Shown: piece by piece, positions 22,934 to 32,270 of the stretch
Layout of the letters: every line of letters begins with the position of its first letter
Position numbering within the stretch: position 1 is the stretch's first letter
Source: Methylobacterium sp. Leaf123
Lineage (GTDB): Bacteria > Pseudomonadota > Alphaproteobacteria > Rhizobiales > Beijerinckiaceae
Direction: 5' to 3'
NCBI RefSeq assembly: GCF_001423405.1
Contig: NZ_LMNS01000012.1
Location: 125,203 to 189,202, forward strand
Length of the DNA stretch: 64,000 bases
Translations under genes and position numbers: made by a program
The notes under the pieces: model-generated
What the model was told of the DNA's origin: nothing
Databases searched by the model: none
What the model saw: the letters and a program-made list of their open reading frames with translations, nothing else

Positions 22934-25900
22934 TCAGCCGTGGGCCGGGGCTCCGTGCGGCGCGCCATGCCCGTCGCCGCCATGCGTGTCCTTGCCGCGC
23001 TTCCTTCCGATCCAGATCACCGCCTTGCGGATCACCACGTAGAAGACCGGCGTGAGGAACAGACCGAAGAAGGTCGCGCCGATCATCCCGAAGAACACCG
23101 CCGTGCCGAGCGCCTGGCGCATCTCGGCGCCGGGGCCCGTGGCGATCACCAGCGGAAGCACGCCGAGGATGAAGGCGAAGGCCGTCATCAGAATCGGGCG
23201 CAGGCGCAGGCGGCAGGCCTGGACCGCGGCATCCACCGGGCCCTTGTTCTCGCTGTTCTCGATGTCGTGGGCGAATTCCACGATCAGGATCGCGTTCTTG
23301 GCGGCCAGACCGATGAGCACGATCAGTCCGATCTGGGTCAGGATGTTGTTGTCCTGCCCTCGCAACTGCACCCCGAACAGGGCGGCGAGCACGCCTGTCG
23401 GCACCACCAGCAGAATCGCCAGCGGCAGCGCCCAGGATTCGTACTGCGCCGCGAGCACGAGGAAGACGAGGAGCACGCCGAGCGCGAAGACGTAGATCGC
23501 CGTGTCGCCCGCCGCCTTCTGCTGGAAGGCGATCTCGGTCCAGTCGTAGGAATAGCCCTCGGGCAGGGCCCGCTTGGCGATCTCCTCCATGGTGTCGAGC
23601 GCCTGACCGGTCGAGACGCCCGCCTGCGCCACGCCCTGCAGCGGCACCGAGTAGTACAGGTTGAACCGCTGCACGATCTGCGGGCCGGCGATTTCGCGGA
23701 TCGAGGCCAGCGTGCCCATCGGCACCAGGGCGCCGGTAGAGGAGCGCACCTTGAGCTGCTCGATGTCGCGCCGTGACATGCGGTAGACCGCATCACCCTG
23801 CACGCGCACCTGATAGATGCGGCCCAAGGTGTTGAAGTCGTTGACGTAGGCGCCGCCCAAAGCCGTCTGCACGGTCGAGAAGACGTTGGCGAGCGGCACG
23901 TTGAGCATGCGCGCAATGGTGCGGTCGATGTCGAGGTAGAGCTGCGGCGTATCGTTGCCGAAGGTCGTGAAGACCCGCGTCACGTCCTTGCTCTGGTTGG
24001 CCTGCCCGATCACCTCGCCGGCCGCCGCGAGCAGCGGGCCGATCTCGGAGGATTGGCGGCTCTCGATCTGCATCTTGAAGCCGCCGCCCTGGCCGAGGCC
24101 GCGCACCGGCGGTGGCGGGATGACGATGATGCGCGCCTCTTGGATGCCCGCCGTCGCCTTCAGCACCTCGCCGGTGATGACGGCCGCGCTCCGGCCCTGC
24201 GCCGCCCGTTCTTTGGCGCCCTTGAGGGTGAGGAACATCACCGCCGCGTTGGTGGTGTTGGTGAAGGTCGCACCGTCGAAGCCGGCGATGATGACGGTGT
24301 TGGTGATGCCGTCGACGCCGCGGGCGATCTTGGCGGCCCGGTTCACCGCATCGGTGGTGCGGTCGAGCGAGGAGCCCGCGGGCAATTGCACGACGCCGAT
24401 GAGGTAGCCCTGATCCTGGTCCGGGATGAAGCCCGTGGGCGTTGTCCGGGCGAGGTGCAGCGTGCCCGCGATCACGCCGGCATAGAGGATCAGCATGGCG
24501 ATCACGCCGATGGCCGTCCCGGTCAGGAAGCGGATCGAGTGGGCGTAGCCGTTCGACAGCCAATCGAAGCCGCGGTTGAACAGATGCGCCAGCCAGTTGA
24601 CGAAGCGGGTGAGGAAGAATTTCGGCGGCTTCTGCTCGTGGTGCGGCTTCAGCAGCAGCTTGCAGAGGGCCGGCGACAGGGTGAGCGAGTTGAAGGCCGA
24701 GATGAGGGTCGAGGCCGCGATGGTGAGCGCGAACTGCTTGTAGAACTGGCCCGAGATGCCGGGGATGAAGGCGGTCGGAATGAACACCGCCGCGAGCACG
24801 AGGGCGATGGCGATGACCGCGCCGCCCACCTCGTCCATGGTCTTATGGGCCGCCTCGCCGGCCGAGAGCCCCTCGGCCATGTTGCGCTCGACGTTCTCCA
24901 CCACGACGATCGCGTCGTCGACGACGATGCCGATGGCGAGCACGAGACCGAACAGGGTCAGGTTGTTGAGCGAGAAGCCGAGCGCCGACATCACCGCGAA
25001 GGTGCCGACGAGCGAGACCGGAATCGCGATCACCGGGATCAGCGCCGTGCGCCAGCTCTGAAGGAAGACCAGAACCACGATCACGACGAGGAGGACGGCC
25101 TCGAACAGGGTCTTGTAGACCTCGTGGATCGATTCCTCGATGAACTCCGTCGGATTGTAGGCGATGCGGTACTCGACGTCCGGCGGGAAGCGCTTCTTCA
25201 GCTCCTCCATCGTCTTCTTGACCGAGTCCGCGGCCTCGAGCGCGTTGGTGCCCGGCCGCTGGAAGGCGCCGATGCCGACCGCGGGCGTGTCGTTGAGGAA
25301 GGAGTTCGTGGTGTAGTCCTTCTGGCCCATCTCGACGCGGGCGATGTCGCGCACGCGCACGAGGCGCCCGTCGCTCGCCTTGACGATGACGTCGGCGAAC
25401 TCCTCCGGCGTCTGGAAGCGCCCCTGCGACTGCACCACGAGCTGGAAGGCGGCGCCCGGCGCGGCGGGCGGGCCGTTGAGCTGGCCGGCGGCGACCTGCA
25501 CGTTCTGCTCCTGCAGCGCGCTCGTCACGTCGGTGGTGGTCAGGCCGTAGGCGGCCATCTTCTGCGGATCGATCCAGACCCGCTCGGCATACTCGTTGCC
25601 GCCGAAGATCGAGATGTCGCCGACGCCGTCGAGGCGCAGCAGCTCGTCGCGGATGTTGAGGTAGATGTAGTTGGCCAGATAGTTCTGGTCGTAGGTGCGC
25701 TTGGGCGAGAGCAGGTGCACGACCAGCATTAGGTCGGGCGAGGCCTTGCGCACGATGACGCCGAGGTTGCGCACGTCCGGCGGCAGGCGCGGCTGCGCCA
25801 CCGAGAGCCGGTTCTGCACCAGCACGTTGGCGATATCGAGGTTGGTGCCGACCTTGAAGGTCACGGTCAGCAGCATCGCGCCGTCGTTGGTCGACAACGA

Positions 25901-26143
25901 CGTCATGTAGAGCATGTTGTCGACGCCGTTGATCTCCTGCTCCAGCGGCGTCGCGATCGTGGCGGCCACGGTCTCGGCATTGGCGCCGGGGAAGCTCGCG
26001 CGCACGGTCACGGTCGGCGGCACGATCTCGGGATATTGCGAGACCGGCAGCTTCTCGTAGGCGACGAAGCCGAGGATCAGGAAGATGATCGACGTGACCG
26101 AGGCAAAGATCGGCCGGTCGACGAAGAAATGGGCGAAACGCAT
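22934..26143 (-). CDS. RND multidrug efflux permease (HAE1, AcrB/MexB type)
   Basis: 1069-residue inner-membrane proton-driven exporter. The N-terminus MRFAHFFVDRPIFASVTSII, the TM4 proton-relay motif GIVVDDAIVVVENVERNM, the duplicated large periplasmic loops and the final block FFGMIGATFFGLFLTPVFYV are typical of hydrophobe/amphiphile exporters. The tail is unusual: it ends in a His/Gly-rich stretch (DTHGGDGHGAPHGAPAHG), which could bind metal. The adaptor gene is upstream (161 nt), so the two form an operon; no outer-membrane TolC-type gene is adjacent, so the pump probably shares one encoded elsewhere. Confidence 0.95.
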   Translation of the reverse strand: MRFAHFFVDRPIFASVTSIIFLILGFVAYEKLPVSQYPEIVPPTVTVRASFPGANAETVAATIATPLEQEINGVDNMLYMTSLSTNDGAMLLTVTFKVGTNLDIANVLVQNRLSVAQPRLPPDVRNLGVIVRKASPDLMLVVHLLSPKRTYDQNYLANYIYLNIRDELLRLDGVGDISIFGGNEYAERVWIDPQKMAAYGLTTTDVTSALQEQNVQVAAGQLNGPPAAPGAAFQLVVQSQGRFQTPEEFADVIVKASDGRLVRVRDIARVEMGQKDYTTNSFLNDTPAVGIGAFQRPGTNALEAADSVKKTMEELKKRFPPDVEYRIAYNPTEFIEESIHEVYKTLFEAVLLVVIVVLVFLQSWRTALIPVIAIPVSLVGTFAVMSALGFSLNNLTLFGLVLAIGIVVDDAIVVVENVERNMAEGLSAGEAAHKTMDEVGGAVIAIALVLAAVFIPTAFIPGISGQFYKQFALTIAASTLISAFNSLTLSPALCKLLLKPHHEQKPPKFFLTRFVNWLAHLFNRGFDWLSNGYAHSIRFLTGTAIGVIAMLILYAGVIAGTLHLARTTPTGFIPDQDQGYLIGVVQLPAGSSLDRTTDAVNRAAKIARGVDGITNTVIIAGFDGATFTNTTNAAVMFLTLKGAKERAAQGRSAAVITGEVLKATAGIQEARIIVIPPPPVRGLGQGGGFKMQIESRQSSEIGPLLAAAGEVIGQANQSKDVTRVFTTFGNDTPQLYLDIDRTIARMLNVPLANVFSTVQTALGGAYVNDFNTLGRIYQVRVQGDAVYRMSRRDIEQLKVRSSTGALVPMGTLASIREIAGPQIVQRFNLYYSVPLQGVAQAGVSTGQALDTMEEIAKRALPEGYSYDWTEIAFQQKAAGDTAIYVFALGVLLVFLVLAAQYESWALPLAILLVVPTGVLAALFGVQLRGQDNNILTQIGLIVLIGLAAKNAILIVEFAHDIENSENKGPVDAAVQACRLRLRPILMTAFAFILGVLPLVIATGPGAEMRQALGTAVFFGMIGATFFGLFLTPVFYVVIRKAVIWIGRKRGKDTHGGDGHGAPHGAPAHG

Positions 26144-26304
26144 CGTTCAAACCTCTCGCCGGCCGGTGCGCGCTGGCGCGACCCGTGCGGCTTGCCGCCT
26201 GCGTCCTGGCCGGCATCCCCGGTCGGTCCGGGACGTCGGCGCTCGAAAATTCTTACCGTCCGCGTCCCGCCTCGCCCCCGCGGCGGTGCGGCATCACGGC
26301 GACG

Positions 26305-27450
26305 TCACTTCTTCGTCGGCGGCAGCTCGACCGTCTCGGGCTTCACCTGCGCGCCGGGGCGGACCTTGGCGACGCCGTTGATCACCACGAGTTCGTCGCC
26401 CTTCAGGCCGTCGCGGACCACGCGGTAGCCATCGACGAGCGGCCCGAGCTTCACGGTCCGGGCCGCGACCTTGTCGCCCTCGCCGAGCACGTAGACGATG
26501 CGCTTGTCCTGGTTGGCCGAGACCGCCTCGTCGGGGATCAGGATGCCCTGGAACGGCTTGGTCGCGGGCATCGCGACGATGCCGAACAGGCCCGGCTTGA
26601 TGAACCCGTCCGGGTTCTCGACCGTGGCGCGCAGGAGCATCGTGCCGGTCTGGTTGTCGACACGGTTGTCGACGAAGTCGAGCGTGCCCTTGCGGGTCGG
26701 CTTCTCCTCGCCGGACAGGGCGATCTGCACCGGGGCGCCCTTGCCGCGTTGCGTCTGGCCCATGCCGATGCCGAGCGAGCCCTGGTATTTCAGGAACGAG
26801 CGCTCATCGACGGTGAAGCCGAAATAGACCGGATCGAGCGAGACGATCCGGGCCAGGATCGTCTGGTCGGTGCTGACGATGTTGCCCTCGGTGACGAGAC
26901 GCTGGCTGATCCGCCCGTTGATCGGCGATTTCACTTCCGTGAAGTCGTAGTTGAGCTGGGCGTTGCGCAGCGCCGCTTCCGCGCTGTCCACGTCGGCCTG
27001 GGCGGTCTGCGAGGCTTGGCGGCGCTGGTCGGTGACCTGCTCGGAGATGTTGCCGCCGCGCGACAGCACCTGGGCGCGTTCCAGATCCGTCTGGGTGAAG
27101 GAGAGCCGCGCCCTGGCCGAGGTGAGCGCGGCCTGAGCCTGCTCCAGGGCCGCCTTGTAGGGCCGGCGGTCGATGAGGAAGAGCACTTCGCCCTTCTTCA
27201 CGTTCACGCCGTCCTGAAACAGGATCTTGTCGAGGTAGCCGGTCACGCGGGCGCGGACCTCGACGAATTCGATCGGGTCGAACCGGCCGGTATACTGGTC
27301 CTGCTCGACGATCTCCCGCACCACCGGCTTGGCGACGGTCACGCCGGGGGGCGGCGCGCCCGGCATCTGCGCGCCGGCCGGCCCGGCACCGAGCAGCGCG
27401 GAGGCGATCAACGGTGTGGCGAGAAGAAGAGGCCTGAGGCTACGCATCAT
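26305..27450 (-). CDS. RND efflux periplasmic adaptor (membrane fusion protein)
   Basis: 381 residues of the AcrA/MexA/HlyD-like family. A signal peptide (LLLATPLIASALLGAGPAGA) is followed by biotinyl-lipoyl half-motifs (RVTGYLDKILFQDGVNVKKG and INGRISQRLVTEGNIV) flanking an alpha-helical hairpin (about 90-165), then a beta-barrel and membrane-proximal domain. It couples the RND permease downstream to an outer membrane channel. Two adjacent ATGs (27450, 27447) follow an AGGGA ribosome site; either may be used. Confidence 0.93.
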   Translation of the reverse strand: MMRSLRPLLLATPLIASALLGAGPAGAQMPGAPPPGVTVAKPVVREIVEQDQYTGRFDPIEFVEVRARVTGYLDKILFQDGVNVKKGEVLFLIDRRPYKAALEQAQAALTSARARLSFTQTDLERAQVLSRGGNISEQVTDQRRQASQTAQADVDSAEAALRNAQLNYDFTEVKSPINGRISQRLVTEGNIVSTDQTILARIVSLDPVYFGFTVDERSFLKYQGSLGIGMGQTQRGKGAPVQIALSGEEKPTRKGTLDFVDNRVDNQTGTMLLRATVENPDGFIKPGLFGIVAMPATKPFQGILIPDEAVSANQDKRIVYVLGEGDKVAARTVKLGPLVDGYRVVRDGLKGDELVVINGVAKVRPGAQVKPETVELPPTKK

Positions 27451-27569
27451 TCGGTTCCCTGCATGGCGCGGCCTAGTCCCCGCAACCTCGAGTGGGGCGT
27501 GCGCTCCCGCACATGACTGTCCGTCATGAAAGGAACTGTTCAGTGCTCTGCAACGCAGGCGTGCCGAAT

Positions 27570-27893
27570 CTACGATTCAACCGGTTCTCCGGCGGCGTAC
27601 CAATCCTTGAAGGCGCCCGCGTAATGCTCGCTGACGTCGAGGCCGGATTGCTGCGCTGCGGCGATCGCGTGGATCGAGCGCACGCCCGACGCGCAGGAGA
27701 AGACCGGCCGTCGCCCATCCGCCGCGATCAGCGCCTTCAGCGCCTCGGGATCGAAGCCCGAGAGCGGGTGCGAGACGGAGCCGGGAATGCGCCCGCGGGC
27801 GAATTCATGGTCTTCGCGCACATCGATGAGCAGCAGCGAGCCGTCCGCCAAGCCTTGCTTGACCGTCTCGCGGTCGAGGTCGACCACTTTCAT
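27570..27893 (-). CDS. Rhodanese-like domain protein
   Basis: 107-residue single-domain rhodanese: LLIDVREDHEFARGRIPGSV at the N-terminal half and the active-site Cys in FSCASGVRS near residue 67. Likely cytoplasmic sulfurtransferase or persulfide carrier; the physiological acceptor is unknown. It starts 49 nt after the upstream glycosyltransferase stop and lies ahead of the RND adaptor gene on the same strand, with no obvious functional link to either. Confidence 0.9.
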   Translation of the reverse strand: MKVVDLDRETVKQGLADGSLLLIDVREDHEFARGRIPGSVSHPLSGFDPEALKALIAADGRRPVFSCASGVRSIHAIAAAQQSGLDVSEHYAGAFKDWYAAGEPVES

Positions 27894-27942
27894 CGCAATC
27901 GATCTTTCCAGAGAGAGGGCGCCGCCGCATCACAGGGGCGGG

Positions 27943-29301
27943 TCACGTCGGGCGGAGATTTCTTAAGTTCTCCCGCCCGTGCGGCGCAACAGCGGCGGGC
28001 AGGCTGGCAAGTGCGGCATCGACCCGCTCGAAATGCGCGGTCCAGCTCGGGGGCTCGTAGGCCGTGAGCCGTCCCGCCAGCTCCGTCCGCAGGCGGGAGC
28101 CCGGTTCGCTCAAGGCCCGCACGGCCGCCGTCCAGCCGGGGCCGTCGAGCGGGTCGAGGAAATGGGCGAAACCGCCGCCGATCTCCCGGTGGACGGGGAT
28201 GTCGGAGGCGACGACCGGAAGGCCGCTGGCGGCGGCCTCGACCACCGGCAGGCCGTAGCCTTCGATGAAGGAGGGCATCAGCAGGGCCGTGGCGCCGCGC
28301 ATCAACCGCGCGAGGCCATGGGTGGACAGGCCCACCACCTCGCTCACATGGGGGCGGATGGCCTCGCAGCGGTCGAGCATGTCGGCGACGTTCTCGATCT
28401 CCCAGCCGCGCCGGCCGATCAGGACGAGCCGCGGGGTCGCCACGCCGTCGCGCCCGGCGAGATCACGCCAGAGGTTGAGCAGCAGCAGATGGTTCTTGCG
28501 CGGCTCGATGGTGCCGCAAACGAGGAAGGTCGGCCGCGCGAGCCCCGGCAGCCCCGCCTCGCCCGCGCCCTTCGAGAAGATGGGCTCGACGCCGAGGGGG
28601 ACCACGGTCACCGGCTTCGGGCCGAGCCCCCGCCGCTGCGCGTAATCCGTGAAGCGGGCGCCGACATCGCTTGAATTGACGAGCACATGCGCGGCGTGGC
28701 GCGCCACGGTCTCCATCCGTATCACGTGGCGCTCGGCCTCGCCCGGCCGACCGTATTCGGGGTGGGAGATCGGAATCAGATCGTGGACGAAGAAGACCGG
28801 CCGCACGTCGCGCCGCGTGTAGAGCCAGTCGAAGCGTTCGGGCCGGTCGAGCCGCAGATGCGAGGTGTGCAGATAGATCGTGCCCTCGGGCAGGCGCTCG
28901 ATGCCACCCGAGCGCAGCACCCGCAGGCTGGTTTCGGCCTGAAGGCGGCGTCGGTCGAGCCCGCCCTCCCCCCGGCGCCGTGCCGCCGTCGGCGACGGGC
29001 GGTCCTCGCCCGCCAGCGAGGCCGCGAGCGCCTGGAAGACCGGATCGTCCTCGGCGACCACGTCCTCGACCCAGCCCGCGGCGACCGCCTCGACGATGCC
29101 GCGCGCGGTCTCGCGGTCGAGGACGCGTGGGCCGAACGCCGTCGAGACGAGCCCGAAGCGCGTGCCCTCCGCGCCCTGGGACAGGATGTGCCGGGCATAG
29201 GCGAGATCGACCCGATCGATGCCTGTGGGGCTGGCATGACGAAGCCGGGTGATGAGACGGGTCAGGTCGATGGCGAGGCAGGCTTGCATGGCCGGCTGCA
29301 T
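27943..29301 (-). CDS. Glycosyltransferase family 4-type protein
   Basis: 452 residues, GT-B fold. The C-terminal half has the family core: PTFLVCGTIEPRKNHLLLL, LVLIGRRGWEIENV and ALLMPSFIEGYGLPVVEAAA, the last including the E-x7-E nucleotide-sugar site, followed by ASGLPVVASDIPVHREIGG. This resembles mannosyl/rhamnosyl transferases of polysaccharide synthesis. Start uncertain between ATG 29301 and ATG 29289 (MQACLAIDLTRLITR); neither has a strong ribosome site. It is the fourth gene of a minus-strand series luxR, luxI, PAS-like protein, glycosyltransferase, so quorum-controlled exopolysaccharide is possible but unproven. Confidence 0.88.
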   Translation of the reverse strand: MQPAMQACLAIDLTRLITRLRHASPTGIDRVDLAYARHILSQGAEGTRFGLVSTAFGPRVLDRETARGIVEAVAAGWVEDVVAEDDPVFQALAASLAGEDRPSPTAARRRGEGGLDRRRLQAETSLRVLRSGGIERLPEGTIYLHTSHLRLDRPERFDWLYTRRDVRPVFFVHDLIPISHPEYGRPGEAERHVIRMETVARHAAHVLVNSSDVGARFTDYAQRRGLGPKPVTVVPLGVEPIFSKGAGEAGLPGLARPTFLVCGTIEPRKNHLLLLNLWRDLAGRDGVATPRLVLIGRRGWEIENVADMLDRCEAIRPHVSEVVGLSTHGLARLMRGATALLMPSFIEGYGLPVVEAAASGLPVVASDIPVHREIGGGFAHFLDPLDGPGWTAAVRALSEPGSRLRTELAGRLTAYEPPSWTAHFERVDAALASLPAAVAPHGRENLRNLRPT

Positions 29302-29378
29302 AGACCGGATTCGGTGATCCTGGCGACCGCCACCGGGTCTTCCCCGCGAGTCTTGCCCGCGGGACTTTCACCGCAGGT

Positions 29379-29984
29379 CTAATGCGGTTGCGGATCCGCA
29401 TCGCCGCTGCGGCTCGCGATCTCGCGGGCGATCTCCAGCAGAAGGACATCGACGAGCTGGCGCAGCCGGGGCCTGCCGCTGGCATCGATCGCACGACGTG
29501 CCGCGATGACGAGTTCGGCGGCCTCGTCGATGGCATCGGACGCGGCCGCGTGTTCCAGCTCCCGCAGGGTCCGCGCCGGCACGCCGGGATCGGCGGTGTC
29601 GATCAGCGTCCCCTCCCCGCGCACCGGTTGCTGCTGCGCATCCCGGTGAATCCGGCCGCGGCAGAGAAGCCGGCGCTTGGGTCCGGACAGGGACGGAACC
29701 CAGAGATCGACCGCGACGTCGTCCTCCTGCCCGGCGGCGTGGCGGACATCGCCGAGGAAGCGGGCGGCGGCCGACGCATCGAGGCTGGCGGTCGCCCGTT
29801 CGCTGCGCAGGGGGTGCCCGGCAAGGCTGGCATCCCCCGCCATCAGTTCGGCGGCACCCTCGTCGAGGATGAAGCATCCGGTCGCCGGATCCCACTCCCA
29901 GGTTCCGACGATTCCGGGCGTCGCCAGGGTTCCGGCGAGCCCCGGAGCGGTTGCGCACCGGGCGTCACTGCGTCTGCGTTTCAA
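29379..29984 (-). CDS. PAS-like hypothetical protein (TTG start)
   Basis: 201 residues. The N-terminal 115 residues read as a PAS/PAC-type sensor fold (GIVGTWEWDPATGCFILDEG, then RRLLCRGRIHRDAQQQPVRG). The C-terminal part is helical (about 130-195; TLRELEHAAASDAIDEAAEL, LRQLVDVLLLEIAREIASR). No output domain is seen. No ATG fits; TTG 29984 has a GGGGAG ribosome site 8 nt upstream. It lies between luxI and the glycosyltransferase gene. Confidence 0.65.
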   Translation of the reverse strand: MKRRRSDARCATAPGLAGTLATPGIVGTWEWDPATGCFILDEGAAELMAGDASLAGHPLRSERATASLDASAAARFLGDVRHAAGQEDDVAVDLWVPSLSGPKRRLLCRGRIHRDAQQQPVRGEGTLIDTADPGVPARTLRELEHAAASDAIDEAAELVIAARRAIDASGRPRLRQLVDVLLLEIAREIASRSGDADPQPH

Positions 29985-30065
29985 GGTTCTACTCCCCGCG
30001 CACCAGGCGTCAGGCTTGTGATGTCTTACGTCCCGCCATCCCTTCCGGATCGCGGTGCCGATGTC

Positions 30066-30094
30066 CGGCGACGGATGCGGCGCACCCGTCGCCG
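30066..30094 (-). terminator. Hairpin following luxI
   Basis: 9-bp inverted repeat CGGCGACGG/CCGTCGCCG with an 11-base loop, just beyond the luxI stop on the minus strand. No T-run. Possible terminator separating luxI from the PAS-like gene. Confidence 0.45.
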
Positions 30095-30100
30095 CGTCCC

Positions 30101-30736
30101 TCAGGAGGCGAGGCGGGTGAAGCTGGCGCGCGGCGGCGCCAGCACCGAGCGGATGTCGCCGCGCTTGTTCTGGAGCTGACGCAGGGAGCGACCGTCGAAG
30201 GCGGCCTCGACCGCGACGATCTCCTCACCCTCGATCTCGTGGGGCAGGCCGAGGGGCATCGCGCGCAGGTGCAGTTGAAGCAGGCGCAGGATCCAGCTCG
30301 TCGGCATTTCGGAGATGAAGCTGGTGATGCCCCGCGGCAGCCCCCACTCGACGATCGCCGTCATCAGGGCGAGAGCCGTCGGGTTGAGCCGCCGGCCCGA
30401 GGTCCGCGCGCATTCCGCGACGCAGATGCGACCCCATTCGACGATATGCGCGCCCGACGGCGCCGCGCCTTCGCAAAGCTGCGGCAGCACCATCGGCAGC
30501 AGGTAGGGCCGGGTCGTCGGCAGCAGGCGCGAGTAACCGATGACGGTCTCGGCTTCGTCGAGGGCGAGGAGGTGGATGGCGTGCTCGTCGTCGAACTCGT
30601 CGATCTCGCGCCGGTCCGGGCGGGCGAGGTTGGACCAGCCCAGTTCTTCGACGAAGACACGGTGTCTCAGGCGGAAGGCCTGATCCAGCGCGCCGGCATA
30701 GTCCTGCATGTTCTCAGCGGTCACGACATGGATCAT
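30101..30736 (-). CDS. Acyl-homoserine-lactone synthase (LuxI family)
   Basis: 211 residues. Invariant LuxI features are present: R-x-x-V-F (LRHRVFVEELGW near residue 22), the acidic set D-x-x-D-D (EIDEFDDEHAIHLLAL), GYSRLLPTTRPYLL and E-W-G-R (VEWGRICVAE). It makes an N-acyl-homoserine lactone from SAM and an acyl donor; the acyl chain cannot be predicted. A lux-box-like inverted repeat lies 58 bp upstream and a LuxR-type receptor gene is the next gene upstream on the same strand, a normal synthase-receptor pairing. M. extorquens carries more than one AHL synthase, so no specific symbol is assigned. Confidence 0.95.
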   Translation of the reverse strand: MIHVVTAENMQDYAGALDQAFRLRHRVFVEELGWSNLARPDRREIDEFDDEHAIHLLALDEAETVIGYSRLLPTTRPYLLPMVLPQLCEGAAPSGAHIVEWGRICVAECARTSGRRLNPTALALMTAIVEWGLPRGITSFISEMPTSWILRLLQLHLRAMPLGLPHEIEGEEIVAVEAAFDGRSLRQLQNKRGDIRSVLAPPRASFTRLAS

Positions 30737-30793
30737 CGGAACACCTCTTCAGAAACCTGAAGAGTTCGTCCCAAATTCAGTCGTGACGCGGCA

Positions 30794-30809
30794 CTACGAG
30801 AACCCGTAG
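30794..30809 (-). promoter_or_regulatory. Candidate lux box upstream of luxI
   Basis: On the minus strand CTACG-GGTTCT-CGTAG, a perfect 5-bp inverted repeat with a 6-base spacer, centred about 65 bp before the luxI start. Lux-type boxes are 16-20 bp imperfect palindromes placed near -42 of the synthase promoter, so dimension and position fit. It does not match the V. fischeri consensus closely. Confidence 0.45.
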
Positions 30810-31218
30810 GTTTTCGTACGCTCGGCCTTTTGCCGTTCGGAAATCAAGCCCGTCCGCGAGGGCTTGCTTCGGCACTTTCGCAAATCGCGAGGGCCACGTC
30901 TCTATCTTGGATTGAATGTGCAAAACAATACAAAACTTGGTGAAAACCGGTGGGAAGGCGGGGCACATCCACCGTCGTCATGATCGGTGACGCGCGATCC
31001 TCCACCGCGTCCAAGCATCGGCAGCCGTCATCGCCCCATGTCGCGATCCGGAACTCGCACCGGGCACGATGGGTCGGGCATTCAATTTTGCATTGTCTTT
31101 TCCGAAAGCACGCCGCGCCGGCTCCGGGCCGCGCTCGGCCCGTCGGTCGCGCCGGGGCTCACCCGTTCGAGGGGGCTCTTTCGACCTGAGGCAGGCGGTC
31201 GATGGCGATGCCGTTCGC
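30810..31218. other. Intergenic region between luxI promoter and luxR
   Basis: 409 bases. No gene supported; short open frames on either strand lack ribosome sites and recognisable sequence. Bases 30900-30950 (AATGTGCAAAACAATACAAAAC) are AT-rich. A GC-rich self-complementary stretch at about 31115-31158 may end the luxR transcript. Confidence 0.4.
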
Positions 31219-31950
31219 TCAGATGATCAGGCCGCGCCTGAACCCTTCGGCCACCGCTTGCGTGCGGGAGACGCAGCCGAGCTTCACCCGGGCGGAGCGC
31301 AGGTGGAAATCCACACCGTGCCGCGAGATGCCCATCAGCTCGCCGATCTCCCAATCGGTCTTGCCTTCGGCGACCCATTGCAGGCTCTCGCGCTCGCGCG
31401 GGGTCAGTCCCATCCGGCGTTCGCTGGGGCCGTTGTCGATGAGCAGCGTCTGCCCGACCACGTAGGAGGCGAGCAGAGTCAGCATCCCGCGCTGTCCAGG
31501 GCTGATGTCGAGCTGCCGGCCGGCGAAGGTGAGCCCGCCGCGCTCTTCCTCCAGCGTGGCGAGCGGTACGGTGAAGCCGTCACCGAGGCCGAACTCGCCG
31601 GCCTCGTTCATCACCTGAAGCGAGCGGGGGTCGAGTTCGCCCGCCGGTTCGATTTCCGACCAGCGGAAGCCGGTCGTGCTGGACAAGGTCGTCTGCACGA
31701 TCGGGTCGGTATACATATAGCCTTTCGAGAAGTAGAGCCGGTTCCACTCGTCAGACGTATTCTCTAAAATAATGTAATTCTTCTGAGTTCGCGCCGGCAG
31801 ACGTTTCAGCGGAATCATCGCCGAAATAACGTATTCGATGCCCAGTGCGTTGAGCCGCGGCATGATGGCCCGCAGGATATCCTCACGCGAATGCGCTCGA
31901 TCGAGCGACTTCAGAATTTCCAACGTCAGGTCAAGTGATTTTCTAGACAT
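31219..31950 (-). CDS. LuxR-family AHL-responsive transcriptional regulator
   Basis: 243 residues: N-terminal autoinducer-binding domain (about 15-160) with the aromatic/Asp ligand residues (NTSDEWNRLYFSKGYMYTDP, then GFRWSE), and a C-terminal GerE-type helix-turn-helix (about 175-240; LTPRERESLQWVAEGKTDWE and ISRHGVDFHLRSARVKLGC). It is upstream of luxI on the same strand, so it is the probable cognate receptor. It may act on the CTACG repeat before luxI. Confidence 0.93.
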   Translation of the reverse strand: MSRKSLDLTLEILKSLDRAHSREDILRAIMPRLNALGIEYVISAMIPLKRLPARTQKNYIILENTSDEWNRLYFSKGYMYTDPIVQTTLSSTTGFRWSEIEPAGELDPRSLQVMNEAGEFGLGDGFTVPLATLEEERGGLTFAGRQLDISPGQRGMLTLLASYVVGQTLLIDNGPSERRMGLTPRERESLQWVAEGKTDWEIGELMGISRHGVDFHLRSARVKLGCVSRTQAVAEGFRRGLII

Positions 31951-32270
31951 GGCCCGGCAAAATCATCGCACTCTCATTACGATAGGTCTTTGCTACGCTC
32001 TTGAGAAGGGCGCTCGTAAATTTCGTTGAAGTTGCCTCGCTGTTGCCTGCGCGGAATCAACGATACCGAGGGCTGATGCGTCACCCCCTCTGCCCTCCTG
32101 CGCGACGCCGTGCGGCCAAGCAATGCGTTGAATCAAAATTCGGCGGTCGGCGCGCGCTCGTGCACAGGTCTCATCTCGCAAGTGCGGGACCACGCTTCGT
32201 GGCTCCGGGATCGCGGAAGGGCTTGCGCTGTCCGAAGCGGCCAGCTATGAGCCGCGGGCCGTAAGGGCGT
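31951..32270. other. Intergenic region between luxR and tRNA-Pro
   Basis: 320 bases with no supportable gene. Must contain the luxR promoter (minus) near 31960-32030, where the sequence is AT-richer, and the tRNA promoter (plus) nearer 32200. A short hairpin (CCACGcttCGTGG, 32190-32202) is visible. Confidence 0.4.

Noticed and set aside
30777..31226. Short open frames in the luxI-luxR intergenic region
   Set aside because: No ribosome sites, unlike protein composition, and mutually overlapping on both strands.
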